IMG/VR virus record: IMGVR_UViG_3300042905_004017
Location: 1 to 61,443 of that record
DNA length: 61,443 nucleotides
DNA from: a virus
Direction: 5' to 3' (one strand)
The notes beneath the pieces are model-generated. The model searched no databases, was not told the origin of the DNA, and saw only the letters and a program-made list of their open reading frames with translations. The position numbers and the translations under genes are program-made. This document shows, in pieces, positions 61,229-61,443 of this stretch (the first letter of the stretch is position 1; every line of letters begins with the position of its first letter).

Positions 61229-61443
61229 TAGTTTTGTATACGGCAGTGAACTAAAAGATTGTAACGTCAATATTAATCGTGCCGACTCAATAAAAAATGT
61301 TTACAATCATAGTTCTCTTACTTTTCCGGCATTATTAGCTGATAATTTAAAATATATCTGTACCGCCTGGCCAGGGTACAGCAATGAAAGTATTGCTAGA
61401 ACAGTAATAGCGGAATGTTCACAATTTGATAATTGTGGTGTGC
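61206..61443 (+). CDS. SGNH/GDSL-like hydrolase (3' end cut by window)
   Basis: Start of a second SGNH-type hydrolase; 79 codons are inside the window. MILVAGGDSFVYGSELKD gives block I with the classical GDS and nucleophile S9, and YICTAWPGYSNESIARTV gives block II with the oxyanion glycine, the same GYSN as in the protein at 9797-10594. An AGGA site lies immediately before the ATG at 61206. The block V DxxH should lie beyond the window. Esterases of this fold remove or transfer acyl groups on glycans, which would fit the glycosyltransferases in the island. Confidence 0.75.
   Translation, partial: MILVAGGDSFVYGSELKDCNVNINRADSIKNVYNHSSLTFPALLADNLKYICTAWPGYSNESIARTVIAECSQFDNCGV

Noticed and set aside
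1-61443. CRISPR array, integrase, transposase or attachment sites
   Set aside because: Looked for regular spaced repeats and recombinase motifs by eye; none seen.

Overview
The window is part of the genome of a T4-like (Straboviridae/Kyanoviridae-type) contractile-tailed phage. The evidence is a nearly complete T4 core: gp23, gp22, gp21, a gp67-like core protein, gp20, gp26, gp46, gp47, the late sigma factor gp55, a gp48/54-like tube cap, gp53, gp5, gp25 and gp6. The A+T-rich sequence, the very long baseplate and fibre genes and the style of the accessory genes resemble marine T4-like phages, but the host cannot be named from this sequence. No integrase, insertion sequence, CRISPR array or convincing tRNA was seen.

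Layout. (1) 1-8281, minus strand: head operon read right to left (portal, small protein, acidic core protein, protease, scaffold, major capsid protein cut by the window edge), preceded by a tape-measure-like gene. (2) 8292-8320: two overlapping, oppositely directed TATAAATA late-promoter boxes. (3) 8332-9395, plus strand: gp26 and a small tail protein, then terminators and a 401-bp gene-free stretch that looks like structured RNA. (4) 9797-17248, minus strand: gp47-gp46 followed in the same tight operon by accessory genes (three unknowns, a radical SAM/SPASM enzyme, a short-chain dehydrogenase, a GIY-YIG nuclease, an SGNH-like hydrolase). (5) 17281-19459, minus strand: gp55 overlapping a radical SAM gene. 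(6) 19523-49295, plus strand: baseplate and tail-fibre operon, including one 13.3-kb gene for a 4430-residue protein and a glycine-rich adhesin. (7) 49369-61443, plus strand: an accessory island behind its own sigma70-like promoter with a palindromic operator. It encodes three GT-A-like proteins, five radical SAM enzymes, a further glycosyltransferase-like protein, unknowns and a second SGNH hydrolase cut by the window end.

How it fits together. gp55 is expected to direct late transcription from the TATAAATA-like boxes seen before gp26, the tape measure, the tube cap, gp6 and a fibre gene. The head and tail genes then build the virion. The unusual part is the modification machinery: seven radical SAM proteins in 61 kb. 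Six belong to one family with an N-terminal four-to-six-cysteine domain, a CX3CX2C site followed by SSxW, a GGEP motif, an EYxRxG-like motif and, in five of the six, a shared C-terminal tail. They sit with glycosyltransferases, SGNH hydrolases and a dehydrogenase in translationally coupled genes. The best candidate for an undescribed system is this island, which probably builds or alters a peptide or glycan, perhaps on the phage fibres or on the host surface. Its substrate is not visible in the sequence.
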